A stretch of DNA of 64,000 nt from Arthrobacter sp. DNA4 (GTDB lineage Bacteria; Actinomycetota; Actinomycetes; Actinomycetales; Micrococcaceae), in the NCBI RefSeq assembly GCF_024362385.1, contig NZ_CP101466.1, forward strand, positions 682,001 to 746,000, written 5' to 3'. Under the pieces are notes generated by a model. That model was not told the origin of the DNA, ran no database searches, and worked only from the letters and a program-made list of their open reading frames with translations. A program made the position numbers and the translations under genes. Shown here in pieces: positions 54,737 through 63,879 of this stretch. Position 1 is the first letter of the stretch; each line of letters starts with the position of its first letter.

Positions 54737-56860
54737 TCAGTGGCCGGTAAGTTCGTAAACCGTAGTGCCGCCAATGCTCTGCGACGTGAAATTGGCTGCC
54801 ACCCACTCCGCGATCCGGGTGGCAGCGTCGGAACCGCTGTTGGAGCGCATGGCTCCGCCGCCGATGAAGTAATGGATCTCTCCCCGGGCTACCAGGTCCT
54901 GGAACTGCGCCAACGTGGGGGAGGGGTCGGTACCGTTGAAGCCGCCCACCGCCATGACCGGCAGCTCCGTTGCCAGTTGGTAACCTGCGGCGTTGTTGGA
55001 GCCCACCACGGCCGCGGCCCAGGTGTAACTCGAGGCGCTGCTCTTGAGCGCGGCGACCAGATCAGCCGACGGCGTGGGCGCACCCAGGAGGCCGCCCGCG
55101 CCACCCCCGCGGCCGCCGGCGAAGCCCGTGCCGCCCTGGGCATTCGGCTGCCGGAAGCCCTGCCCCGTATTGCCCTGTGCCGTACTGCCCGGGTTTGTGT
55201 TGCCCTGCCCCGCAATACCTGTACCGCCAGTGCTGTTCGCGCCGGAGCCGTTCCGGCTGTTCCGGACGCCGGCGGGGGCACCTGGCCCTGCGCCGAATCC
55301 GGAAATGGGGCCGGCACTGACAATTGCCCCACTGTGCGCTGTGGACGCGGTGGAGATGGAGAAGGCCAGCGGCCCGGCGAGCGATGCAGCGATGGCCAGC
55401 GCCGCCGTCGTCCGCTGCACCGAACGCATGCCCAGGAACTGGCTGAAGCCCGCGCCTGCTGCCCCGGCCAGCCCGCCTGCAAGGACCACCCACCGCAGCC
55501 ACGGACCGTAGGCCGAGGTGGTGCCCAGCAGGAAGAACGCCGTCAGGGCTGCCGCGGCCACTGCGGCCGCGAGCCCGATTGCGGCGGCCGCCTGCTGCCT
55601 GCGTTGCCACAGCAGAACTGCACCCAGGCCGGTCAGCCCGGCGATGCCCGGCGCCAGCGCCACCGCGTAGTAGGGGTGGATGATGCCTGCCATGAAGCTG
55701 AACACCAGGCCGGTCACCAGCACCCAGGAGCCCCAGACCAGCACGGACGCCCGCACCGGATCCCTCCGCGGTGCCCGCCGGCCGACCCACAGCAGGCCGG
55801 CCGCAAGGATCACGGCGGAGGGCAGCAGCCAGGCGATCTGGCCACCGAACTCGTTGTTGAACATCCGGAACAGGCCGGGAACGCCCCAGCCGTTGCCGCC
55901 ACCCACGCTGCCCGTTTCGTCGCCAGTCAGCCGGCCCAGTCCGTTGTAGCCAAGGGTCAGCTCCAGGATCGAGTTGTCCTGCGAACCGCCAATGTAGGGC
56001 CGCATGTTGGCCGGCGTCAGCTGCACGGCCACGAGCCACCAGCCCGCGGAAACCACCATCGCCGCCCCCGCCGCGGCCAGCCGCAGCACGCGCCGGCCCA
56101 GCCTGCCCGGCCCCGCAACCGTGTAGGCCACGGCAAAACCGGGAACCACCAGCAGGACCTGCAGCTGCTTGGCCAGGAACCCAAAGCCCAGGAACACCCC
56201 GGCCAGCAGGAGCCAGCGCAGCCGGTCCTCCTGGACCGCGCGGAGTACCGCGTACGCGGCCGCCGTCATGAGCAGCACCAGCAGGGCATCCGGGTTGTTG
56301 AACCGGAACATCAGTGTGGCAACCGGGGTGAGGGCCAACACCGCGGCCCCCAGCAAACCCGCCCGGTGGGCGGTGGTGGCATCTCCGGTGGCGTGCGCCG
56401 CGGTCCGGCGCACGGACAGGTAGAGCAGCCAGACGGCGGCAACGCCCATCAGCGCTTGCGGAACCAGGATGCTCCACGGGTTCAGCCCAAAGAGCCGGAC
56501 CGACAACCCCATGACCCACAGGGAGGCCGGCGGCTTGTCCACGGTGATGGAGTTGGCGGCGTCAGAGGAACCGAAGAACCAGGCAGTCCAGTCCTGTGAG
56601 CCGGCCTGGGCGGCAGCGGAGTAGAAGGCGTTGGCCCAGCCGGACGCCCCGAGGTTCCAGAGGTACAGAACCGCCGCGCCCGCCAGCAGCGCTGCCAGTT
56701 CCAGGTGCCGCCGGCGGGCCAGGGGATCCCGATGCCGGCTGGCGGGCCGGGTCCCTTGGGCCGTGGTGGCCCCGCCCCCTCCCGACACACGGGGCAGGAG
56801 GGGGCGCGTGAACCCGGTTGTTGGGCTTGAAGGCATGGAGCTGGGATAGTGGCTGGCCAT
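54737..56860 (-). CDS. PMT-type membrane glycosyltransferase (GT39/ArnT-like), copy 1
   Basis: A 707-residue protein with about twelve membrane helices. The first external loop has GSSDAANSITVDKPPASLWV, whose Asp is the expected catalytic residue of polyprenyl-phosphate-sugar:protein/lipid mannosyltransferases. MFRFNNPDALLVLLM follows in the next helices. A Gly/Asn/Thr-rich external linker (about residues 540-610) leads to a soluble end domain with YFIGGGAMR. Acceptor unknown; it probably takes sugar from the lipid carrier charged by the GT2-GtrA protein upstream. Starts six bases after the stop of copy 2. ATG at 56860; the first ~45 residues are polar. Confidence 0.85.
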   Translation of the reverse strand: MASHYPSSMPSSPTTGFTRPLLPRVSGGGGATTAQGTRPASRHRDPLARRRHLELAALLAGAAVLYLWNLGASGWANAFYSAAAQAGSQDWTAWFFGSSDAANSITVDKPPASLWVMGLSVRLFGLNPWSILVPQALMGVAAVWLLYLSVRRTAAHATGDATTAHRAGLLGAAVLALTPVATLMFRFNNPDALLVLLMTAAAYAVLRAVQEDRLRWLLLAGVFLGFGFLAKQLQVLLVVPGFAVAYTVAGPGRLGRRVLRLAAAGAAMVVSAGWWLVAVQLTPANMRPYIGGSQDNSILELTLGYNGLGRLTGDETGSVGGGNGWGVPGLFRMFNNEFGGQIAWLLPSAVILAAGLLWVGRRAPRRDPVRASVLVWGSWVLVTGLVFSFMAGIIHPYYAVALAPGIAGLTGLGAVLLWQRRQQAAAAIGLAAAVAAAALTAFFLLGTTSAYGPWLRWVVLAGGLAGAAGAGFSQFLGMRSVQRTTAALAIAASLAGPLAFSISTASTAHSGAIVSAGPISGFGAGPGAPAGVRNSRNGSGANSTGGTGIAGQGNTNPGSTAQGNTGQGFRQPNAQGGTGFAGGRGGGAGGLLGAPTPSADLVAALKSSASSYTWAAAVVGSNNAAGYQLATELPVMAVGGFNGTDPSPTLAQFQDLVARGEIHYFIGGGAMRSNSGSDAATRIAEWVAANFTSQSIGGTTVYELTGH

Positions 56861-56866
56861 GGCGGG

Positions 56867-58978
56867 CTACTTGGTCAGGTCGTAGACAGTGGAATTGCCC
56901 ACGGTCTGGGCCTGGAAGTTGGCCTGCACCCAGGCGGCCACCTCCGAGTTGCCGCCCCGGCCGCCCATGCCGCCACCCATTCCGCCGCCCTGGATGTAAT
57001 ATCCGATCTCACCCTTGGATACCATGTCCTGGAACTGGGCGAGCGTGGGGTACGGATCCCCGCCGTTCCAGCCGCCGAGCGCGATGACGTTGGTGTTCGT
57101 GGCAAGTTCCAGGCTGGCTGCCTGGCTGGCGCCGGAGACCATCGCGGACCACTTCGTGGTAGTGGAGGAGAGCAACGCGGTCACTGCGGCATCGGCCGTT
57201 CCCTCGCCGGGCCCGCCCGCTCCGCCGGGACCACCGGCCCCGTCGGCTGCGCCGCCCATTCCGTTTGCGGGGTCAAACCCGTTAGTGGGGTCTAAACTGT
57301 CGGTTCCGGTGGCGGTGTCCGTGCCGCCGGTGCGGTCGCCGCGGAAACCAGCTGCCCGGTTCCCAAAGCCGCCTGCCGCCGAACCTGCGGGCCCCGACGT
57401 CGGAATGGAACCCGAATGCGCGGACGCCGCGGTGGCGACGGTCCAGGCACCCGCCCCGACTCCTCCGGCCAGGAGGGATACGACGACGACGGCGGCAGCG
57501 CCCGCGCGCCGGAACCGTCCGGCCGTGCCAAGGCCGTCAACGCGGAGCAGGAGGCCCGCGGCTGCAAGGACGCCAAGGACGATGACGACGATGCGCAGCC
57601 AGGGGAGCCAGGACGCGTCGCGGCCCAGGAGGACCGCCGACCAGATGGAGGTGCCCAGGACGGTTGCGGCCAGGACAATCCTGGCCGGTCAGGAGGCCCG
57701 GCCGCGCCAGAGCTCCACCGCGCCGGTTCCCACCAATGCCGCGATCGCCGGTGCCAGCGCCACAGAGTAGTACGGGTGGACAATGCCGCTCATGAAACTG
57801 AACACACCCGCGGTGACCAGGAGCCAGCCGCCCCACAGGATCAGCGACGCGCGGCCCATCGAAGTGCGGGCTTCCCGCCGGGTGAACCAGAGGCCGGCAG
57901 CCAGCAGGACGAGGGCGGCGGGCAGCAGCCATGACACTTCGCCGCCAAAGCTCGTCCCGAACATGCGCAGCAGGCCAGCAGCCCCGCCGAATCCGCTGTT
58001 GCCGCCGCCGAAACCGCCGCCGGGACCGCCGGCCGCACCGCCCGCTCCGCCGCCGGGCATGCCTTCACCCGAGCCGGTGATGCGGGCCAGGCCGTTGTAG
58101 CCGAAGGTCAGCTCCAGGAAGCTGTTGGTGGTGGAGCCGGTCATGTACGGCCGGGCCGAAGCCGGTGTCAGCTGGAATAGGGCGATGTAGCTGCTTACCA
58201 CCACGATGATGCCTCCCAGTGCGCCCATGAGGTGCGCCAGCCGGCGACCGATCGAGGTGGGAGCGGCCCACAGGTAGGCCAGTCCCAGCGCCGGAACGAC
58301 CAGGAAGCCCTGCAGCATCTTGGTGAGGAAAGCCAGGCCGATCACGGCTCCAGCCGCAACAAGCCACTTCCAGCCCGCCCGTTCGGTGGCCCGGATGGTG
58401 AAGTATGCCGCCAGCACCAGGCACAGGGTGAGCATGGCGTCGGGGTTGTTGAACTTGAACATGAGCGCAGCCACGGGCGTCAGCGCGAGCGCGGCGCCCG
58501 CCAGCAGGCCTGCGGCCGGTCCTGAGACCCTCTTGACCGCCAGGCAGAGGACGCCGACGGCGGCCACGCCCATGAGTGCCTCGGGCACCAGCATGCTGAG
58601 GGACGAGAATCCGAAAATGCGGCCCGCCAGGGCTGGAATCCACAGTGCCGCCGGGGGCTTGTCAACCGTGATGGCGTTTCCGGCGTCGAGCGATCCGAAG
58701 AGGAACGCGGTCCAGTCCTTGGTGCCCGCCTGGATGGCCGCGGCGTAGAACGAGTTCCCGTAGCCGGTGGCGGCAAGGTTCCACAGGTACAGGACCGCCG
58801 TGGCCACCAGGAGCGCGGCGGCCGAGGGGCGCACCCAGCGCGGCTGGCTGCCGAAGGCGAAGCGCGCCCAGCGCGTGGCGGGTTGTGAAGCTCCCGCGGC
58901 AGAGGCCGGGCCGCCGGCGTTTGCGGGCCGCGGTGTGGCAGTTGAGCCGGTGCCTGCCGGTGAGATGGTGGAGGTCAT
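56867..58978 (-). pseudogene. PMT-type membrane glycosyltransferase, copy 2, with an in-frame TGA
   Basis: A paralogue of copy 1: FGSLDAGNAITVDKPPAAL carries the catalytic Asp, FKFNNPDAMLTL follows, and the end domain has GYYIQGGGMGGG. The reading frame is open from ATG 58978 to 56867 except for a TGA at 57689-57691, after ELWRGRAS, in the external/helix junction region. The residues on both sides continue the family pattern without a frame change, so one substitution would restore a 703-residue protein. As read, only the first ~430 residues are made and the C-terminal half would need its own start. The start overlaps the GT2-GtrA stop by four bases. Confidence 0.8.
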
Positions 58979-60318
58979 GGTGCACCCGTTTCTGTGGAGG
59001 TGGTGGCGTGGGTTGTCTTGTTGGTGCCGGCTCCCCGGAAGACCCAGAGCCGGAACAGCAGGAACCGCACTGCCGTGGCAGCCAGGTTCGCCGCCACCAC
59101 GGTGAGGACTTCCATCCACCGGTCGGGCGTCGTGGTCCGGTGGACCAGGGCGAGCGCCCCGGAGGTGAGCACCAGGCCGATGCCGAACACGATCAGCCCC
59201 TCAAAATGATGCCGGACCGGGTTTCCGCCCTGGATCCCGAACGTGAAGCGCCGGTTGGCCCCGGTATTGGCCACGGCCGTGACCAGCAGGGCAAGGAAGT
59301 TGGCCAGCTGCGGATCCATGAAGCCCCGGCAGAACAGGAAGATCAGCAGGTAGGCCAGCGTTGAGGCGGCGCCGATGGCGGCGAACCGGACCAGCTGGCC
59401 GAACAGGCTGCTGCCGCGGGTCTGTTCGCCAGCCCGGGACGACGCCGGGAGCGGGCCCCTGGCAAGGGCGGCGCGCAGTTCCGGAACCGGGATGCGCCCG
59501 TAGACCAGGTCCCGCGTGAGCCGGGCCATTCCACGGACGTCGGCCAGCGCTGTGCGGACCACGTCCACGCTGGAGTCGGGATCGTCGACCCAGTCCACGG
59601 GAACTTCGTGGACGCGCAGGCCGCAGCGCTCAGCCAGGACCAGGAGCTCGGTGTCGAAGAACCAGGAATTGTCAACGGTGTAGGGGAGGATCTGCTGCGC
59701 GACGTCGGCACGGATTGCTTTGAATCCGCACTGGGCGTCACTGAACCGGGCAGCCATCAGCGAGTGGAGCATCAGGTTGTAGCTGCGCGAGATGAACTCC
59801 CGCTTGGGTCCGCGGACAACCCGGGAGTTGCGGGTCAGCCGGGTGCCGATTGCGAGGTCGGAGTGCCCGGAAATCAGGGGTGCCAGCAACGGGGGCAGGG
59901 CTGCCAGGTCGGTGGAAAGGTCCACGTCCATGTAGGCCAGGACCGGCGACGGGGACGCGAGCCATACCTTGCGCAGCGCGTTCCCGCGGCCCTTCTCATC
60001 GAGGTGGACCACGGCGACCTCCGGGAACTCGCGGGCCAGCCGTTCGGCGATCTTCAGCGTGCCGTCCGTGCTTGCGTTGTCTGCCACGGTGATCCGGAAG
60101 CTGTGCGGGAAGGTGTCGCGCAGGTGTCCGTGGAGCCTACGGAGGCATTCCTCAAGGTCGCGCTCCTCGTTGAAGGCGGGGATGGTGACATCAAGGACGG
60201 GGACTGCGGTGCGCGTGTCCACGGGGGCGCGCCGTACGGCACGTCCCGGGGAGGGAAGGCCCGGCGGCGCCACCGCGGCGTCCTGCAGGGTTCCTGAAGT
60301 GTGGTCGGTGAGCGTCAT
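58975..60318 (-). CDS. GT2 glycosyltransferase fused to a GtrA-like membrane domain
   Basis: A 447-residue bifunctional protein. The N-terminal GT-A domain (about residues 35-275) resembles dolichol/polyprenyl-phosphate mannosyl- or glucosyltransferases: VTIPAFNEERDLEECLRRL, DNASTDGT, and the metal-binding MDVDLSTDLAALPP. The C-terminal domain (about 310-440) has four helices of GtrA type (RFAAIGAASTLAYLLIFLF). It should load a sugar onto a polyprenyl carrier for the two PMT-type proteins encoded just downstream. The promoter, between the histidine-kinase stop and this ATG, holds a PhoP-like box at 60363-60380. Confidence 0.88.
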   Translation of the reverse strand: MTLTDHTSGTLQDAAVAPPGLPSPGRAVRRAPVDTRTAVPVLDVTIPAFNEERDLEECLRRLHGHLRDTFPHSFRITVADNASTDGTLKIAERLAREFPEVAVVHLDEKGRGNALRKVWLASPSPVLAYMDVDLSTDLAALPPLLAPLISGHSDLAIGTRLTRNSRVVRGPKREFISRSYNLMLHSLMAARFSDAQCGFKAIRADVAQQILPYTVDNSWFFDTELLVLAERCGLRVHEVPVDWVDDPDSSVDVVRTALADVRGMARLTRDLVYGRIPVPELRAALARGPLPASSRAGEQTRGSSLFGQLVRFAAIGAASTLAYLLIFLFCRGFMDPQLANFLALLVTAVANTGANRRFTFGIQGGNPVRHHFEGLIVFGIGLVLTSGALALVHRTTTPDRWMEVLTVVAANLAATAVRFLLFRLWVFRGAGTNKTTHATTSTETGAP

Positions 60319-60362
60319 GCATCAAGAGTGGCGCCGCCTGATTTGAAGGCTTTAGGCACAAC

Positions 60363-60380
60363 CTGTGACGCGGCTGTGTA
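60363..60380 (-). promoter_or_regulatory. PhoP-like direct repeat before the glycosyltransferase operon
   Basis: On the minus strand it reads ACACAGC-N4-TCACAGG, a two-mismatch match to the mycobacterial PhoP box TCACAGC-N4-TCACAGC, 45-62 bases before the GT2 start and just after the histidine-kinase gene. Confidence 0.6.
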
Positions 60381-60392
60381 AGTCGTGGCGCT

Positions 60393-61886
60393 TCAGGGCT
60401 GGGCGGGTCCGGCCGCCGGAAGGCGGACCGCGAACTCGGTCCTGCCCGGCCGTGATACCAGTTCCACGGTGCCGCCGTGGGCCATGACAATCGATTCGAC
60501 GATGGATAGCCCGAGGCCCGAAGAACCCTCGGAGCCGGAGCCTTCCGAGCCGGAACGGGCAGCGTCGGCCCGGGTGAAGCGCGAGAAAATGCTGCCCTGG
60601 AATTCGGCCGGGATGCCGGGCCCGTCGTCGGTAACCGTAACCACCACGCTGCCGTCGGCCGAGCGCATCACGCCGGTGGTCACGGTTGTGCTTACCGGGG
60701 TGTGCTTCCGGGCGTTGGAGAGCAGGTTGGCCAGCACCTGGTGGAGCTGGGTGGTGTCCCCGCGGACCGTGACCGGTTCGTCGGGCAACTGCAGCTGCCA
60801 CGTGTGGTCCGGGGCCATGACCTTTTCGTCGCTGACGGTTTCCACCACCAGTTGGGTCAGGTCCACGTCGGTGGCTTCGGTTGCCTTGCCCTCGTCCAGC
60901 CGTGCCAGCAGCAACAGGTCCTCCACCAGCGCTGTCATGCGCTCCGACTGGCTTTGAACACGGCCCAGCGACTTCTGGCCGTCCTCGGTCAAGGGTTCAG
61001 TCATGCGCATCAGCTCGGTGTACCCGCGGATGGCGGTCAGCGGTGTTCGAAGTTCATGGGACGCGTCGGCAACAAACTGGCGCACCTTCGTCTCGCTCCG
61101 CTGGCGTGCCTCCAGCGCACTGGAGACGTTGTCCAGCATCAGGTTCAGGGCGTGGCCCACGCTGCCCACCTCGGTGGTGGGATGCGCCGCAGAGGGCGGC
61201 ACCCGGACAGCGAGCGCAACCTCACCGGCGTCCAGGGGGAGCTTGGACACTTTGGTGGCGACGTCGGACAACTGTTCCAGCGGCCGCATGGTCCGGCGGA
61301 TCAGGGCAGTGCTTACCAACCCGATCAGGACCAGGCCGCCCAGCGAAACCAGCACCATCGTCAGGACCAGCGAGGCCTCGGTGCTTTGTTTCGTTGCCAG
61401 TGGCAGGCCGGTGATCACCACATCGCCGTACGGGGTTTCGGTTGCCATCAGCCGGTAGTCGCCGTTGGACAGCTCGCGGTCCACCGGCATGCCGTCGTGG
61501 GGGAGCGCCTGCAGGGTGGCCGCGTCCCGTGCGGTCAGGGCTGTGCGGGTGGCGTCCGAGGAGAGGAAGCCGGCTTCCCGGCTGACCTGTCCGCCCACCA
61601 CCCTTGCATTCAGCGTTCCCACGCTTTGTCCGCGTGCGTCGAGGGGGTCGGGACGGCCGGAGGGGTTGCCTTCCGGCGGCCGGCCGCGGGATGCCAGCTT
61701 CAGCTGGGCGTCCAGCTGGTTGGTGAGGACCACATCCATGGAGGCATAGCTGACCACGCCGATCGCACTGGAAATTGCCACCAGGAGGGCCATGGAGAGC
61801 AGGATCAAGCGGGTGCGGAGGTGCCAGGTTGAGGGGTTGAACCAGGAGCGGCCGGCAGGCCGGGGGACACCGGAAAGCGATGACAT
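60393..61886 (-). CDS. Sensor histidine kinase, PhoR-like
   Basis: A 497-residue membrane histidine kinase. Two helices (about residues 27-50 and 172-195) bracket an external sensor region; a HAMP domain follows (RRTMRPLEQLSDVATKVS). The phospho-acceptor His is in FVADASHELRTPLTAIRGY, the N-box in LANLLSNARKHTP, and ATP-lid motifs are DDGPGIP and GLGLSIV. It lies 12 bases after the response-regulator gene, with which it forms an operon. The regulator's likeness to PhoP makes PhoR the best name, but the signal is unknown. Confidence 0.9.
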   Translation of the reverse strand: MSSLSGVPRPAGRSWFNPSTWHLRTRLILLSMALLVAISSAIGVVSYASMDVVLTNQLDAQLKLASRGRPPEGNPSGRPDPLDARGQSVGTLNARVVGGQVSREAGFLSSDATRTALTARDAATLQALPHDGMPVDRELSNGDYRLMATETPYGDVVITGLPLATKQSTEASLVLTMVLVSLGGLVLIGLVSTALIRRTMRPLEQLSDVATKVSKLPLDAGEVALAVRVPPSAAHPTTEVGSVGHALNLMLDNVSSALEARQRSETKVRQFVADASHELRTPLTAIRGYTELMRMTEPLTEDGQKSLGRVQSQSERMTALVEDLLLLARLDEGKATEATDVDLTQLVVETVSDEKVMAPDHTWQLQLPDEPVTVRGDTTQLHQVLANLLSNARKHTPVSTTVTTGVMRSADGSVVVTVTDDGPGIPAEFQGSIFSRFTRADAARSGSEGSGSEGSSGLGLSIVESIVMAHGGTVELVSRPGRTEFAVRLPAAGPAQP

Positions 61887-61898
61887 GCGTTTCCCCGG

Positions 61899-62639
61899 CT
61901 AGTCTGCGGGCTTGATGACGTAGCCCGCGCCGCGCACGGTATGGATCATCGGCGGATGGTTCGCTTCGATCTTCTTGCGCAGGTAGGAGATGTACAGTTC
62001 CACGATGTTTGCCTGGCCACCGAAATCGTAATCCCACACGTGGTCAAGGATCTGGGCTTTGCTGACCACGCGTTTTGGGTTTTCCATCAGGTAGCGGAGG
62101 AGTTCGAACTGTGTGGCCGTCAGCTGGACGTCGTCCCCGGCACGGGTGACTTCCCGGGTGTCCACGTTGAGCACCAGGTCGCCCACCACCAGCTCGGCGG
62201 TGTCCATGGCGGCCACCCCGGAACGCTGGACCAGGCGGTGCAGGCGGAGCAGGACTTCCTCCATGCTGAAGGGTTTGGTGACATAGTCGTCCCCGCCGGC
62301 GGCCAGCCCCGCGATGCGGTCCTGGACGTCGTCCTTGGCCGTCAGGAAAAGCGCGGGCACCTCCGGCGCGAAGGCGCGGATCCTGCCCAGCAGCTCCACG
62401 CCGTCGAACCCTGGCAGCATGACATCGAGCACCAGGACGTCCGGGTGGAAGTCCTTGGCGAGCTTCACGGCAGTGGGCCCGTCGCCGGCCACGGCTACGG
62501 ACCAGCCTGCCATGCGCAGGCCCATGCTCATCAGTTCCGACAGGCTGGGCTCGTCATCCACCACCAGGGCGCGGATCGGGGAACCGTCCGGGTGGGTGAG
62601 CTGGGGAAGGTTGTTGGTCATGGGGTGCGGGGATGCCAT
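61899..62639 (-). CDS. OmpR-family response regulator, PhoP-like
   Basis: A 246-residue regulator: receiver domain (about residues 23-135) with the acidic pocket in ALVVDDEP, phospho-Asp in VLVLDVMLPGFDG, and Lys in DDYVTKPFSMEE; then a winged-helix DNA-binding domain ending SKAQILDHVWDYDFGGQANI and HTVRGAGYV. The sequence is close to mycobacterial PhoP in both halves. PhoP-like direct repeats lie in its promoter, suggesting autoregulation. The ATG at 62639 has GGAGAG about eight bases upstream; an internal ATG at 62621 is possible. Confidence 0.9.
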   Translation of the reverse strand: MASPHPMTNNLPQLTHPDGSPIRALVVDDEPSLSELMSMGLRMAGWSVAVAGDGPTAVKLAKDFHPDVLVLDVMLPGFDGVELLGRIRAFAPEVPALFLTAKDDVQDRIAGLAAGGDDYVTKPFSMEEVLLRLHRLVQRSGVAAMDTAELVVGDLVLNVDTREVTRAGDDVQLTATQFELLRYLMENPKRVVSKAQILDHVWDYDFGGQANIVELYISYLRKKIEANHPPMIHTVRGAGYVIKPAD

Positions 62640-62682
62640 GGGACAACTCTCCGATCTGTCGGTTTGCCGATGCTTTGACGTT

Positions 62683-62813
62683 GCTGTGTTCCGGCTGTGA
62701 GCTCCAGCCTAGCCACCTGTGACCCCCGTGAGGTGGCGGCCTGGCTGTTGCCCTGGCAGGTCACAGGCAGGCTTGGTCCGCCGCACAGCCCCTGCACAGC
62801 AAAGCGGCACAGC
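62683..62813. promoter_or_regulatory. Divergent regulator/envelope-gene spacer with mirrored PhoP-like boxes
   Basis: On the minus strand, toward the regulator gene, 62683-62700 reads TCACAGC-N4-ACACAGC, with another TCACAG 22 bases away (62717-62722). On the plus strand, toward the divergent gene, 62783-62800 reads GCACAGC-N4-GCACAGC, with GCACAGC again at 62807-62813 and TCACAG at 62761-62766. Most spacings are 11 or 22 bases, placing the sites on one helix face, as expected for a PhoP/OmpR-type protein. Confidence 0.65.
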
Positions 62814-62862
62814 CTGTTGGGACAACAGCACCACCAACAGCTACGACTTCTTGGAGAAAACC

Positions 62863-63879
62863 ATGGAACAGCACGACAACGCCTACCCCGGGGCATCAGG
62901 CCACAACCGTCAGGCGAACCCGTCCGCAGAAGGCCGAAAGCAACAGGGCCAGCCGGCCCCGGTGTGGGAAGGCACGGCAGATGGTGCCGGCCGCGACGGT
63001 GCCGCGCAGGGATGGAATGCCCAGGCAGGCCATCCCGGCCCGGGCCAGGAGCCGGCAGGACGGGAGCAGGCGTCGCGGGACCAGCCGCAGCAGGAGCAGC
63101 CTGCCCAGGGCTGGGGCGCCCCCGTTCCCGGTTCGCCTTCTGCAGGGTGGGGTACGACGACGGCACAGGGCCAGGTGCCCGGCTCCGGCATGGGATGGGG
63201 CGCACCCCAGCAATACGCACCCACTGATTCGACCCGGGCAGGGAAAGGGAACTGGACCGCGAAGAAAGGCCTCCTGGTGGGTGGCATTGCGGTAGTGGTG
63301 GCCGCGGGAGCCGGTGCCGGCGCCTATGCTGCCGGAAGCGGGAGCGGAACGGCTTCAGCGAACAATGGCCAGGGCGCGGGTGCCATGGGCCAGTTCGGCC
63401 CCGGGAGCCAGAGCGGCGTCACCGGTCCGGACGGCCAAAGCGGCATGGGTGGCGGCATGGCAGGTGGCATGGACGGCGGCATGTCAATGGACGGCGGGCC
63501 TGGCGGTCTGGGGAATGGGTCGGCAGGGCTCAACGCAGCCGTCCACTCCGAATACGTGGTCCTCCAGGGCTCCGGCTACGTCACCATGGCGGGGCAGGCA
63601 GGCACCGTCACGGAGATCTCCGGCACGTCCATGACCGTCAAGAGTGAGGACGGGTTTTCCCGGACCTACGCCGTGGGCTCCGACGTCGAGGTGACGCAGG
63701 GGATGCGGCAGCGGGGCGGAGGTTCCACCGGCACCACCCTCAGCTTCTCCAATGTGACCTCCGGCGCCAGCGTCCGGGTGACCGCCCTTAAGGACTCGGA
63801 AACCTACACTGCCGAGACCATCCAGCTGGCTGCAGCCACCACTGCCAGCACCCCCAACCAGGGAAGCAGCAGTAACTGA
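62863..63879 (+). CDS. Single-helix membrane protein with external beta-rich domain
   Basis: A 338-residue protein. Residues 1-135 are cytoplasmic, Gln/Gly/Pro-rich and disordered. One helix (GLLVGGIAVVVAAGAGAGAYAAG, shown only in part: residues about 136-155) crosses the membrane. An external Gly/Met/Gln-rich linker (about 160-225) follows, then a beta-rich domain (SEYVVLQGSGYVTMAGQAGT and a later VTSGASVRVTALKD) resembling DUF5666-like OB-fold domains. Function unknown. It diverges from the phoPR-like genes, with PhoP-like boxes in between, so it is a likely target and perhaps a sensor accessory. TTGGAGAAAACC precedes the ATG at 62863. Confidence 0.7.
   Translation: MEQHDNAYPGASGHNRQANPSAEGRKQQGQPAPVWEGTADGAGRDGAAQGWNAQAGHPGPGQEPAGREQASRDQPQQEQPAQGWGAPVPGSPSAGWGTTTAQGQVPGSGMGWGAPQQYAPTDSTRAGKGNWTAKKGLLVGGIAVVVAAGAGAGAYAAGSGSGTASANNGQGAGAMGQFGPGSQSGVTGPDGQSGMGGGMAGGMDGGMSMDGGPGGLGNGSAGLNAAVHSEYVVLQGSGYVTMAGQAGTVTEISGTSMTVKSEDGFSRTYAVGSDVEVTQGMRQRGGGSTGTTLSFSNVTSGASVRVTALKDSETYTAETIQLAAATTASTPNQGSSSN

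Noticed and set aside
54554..56599. A 681-codon plus-strand open frame antisense to the first PMT gene
   Set aside because: Arg/Gly/Gln-rich product with no domain; it mirrors the membrane-protein gene on the opposite strand and has no start context.
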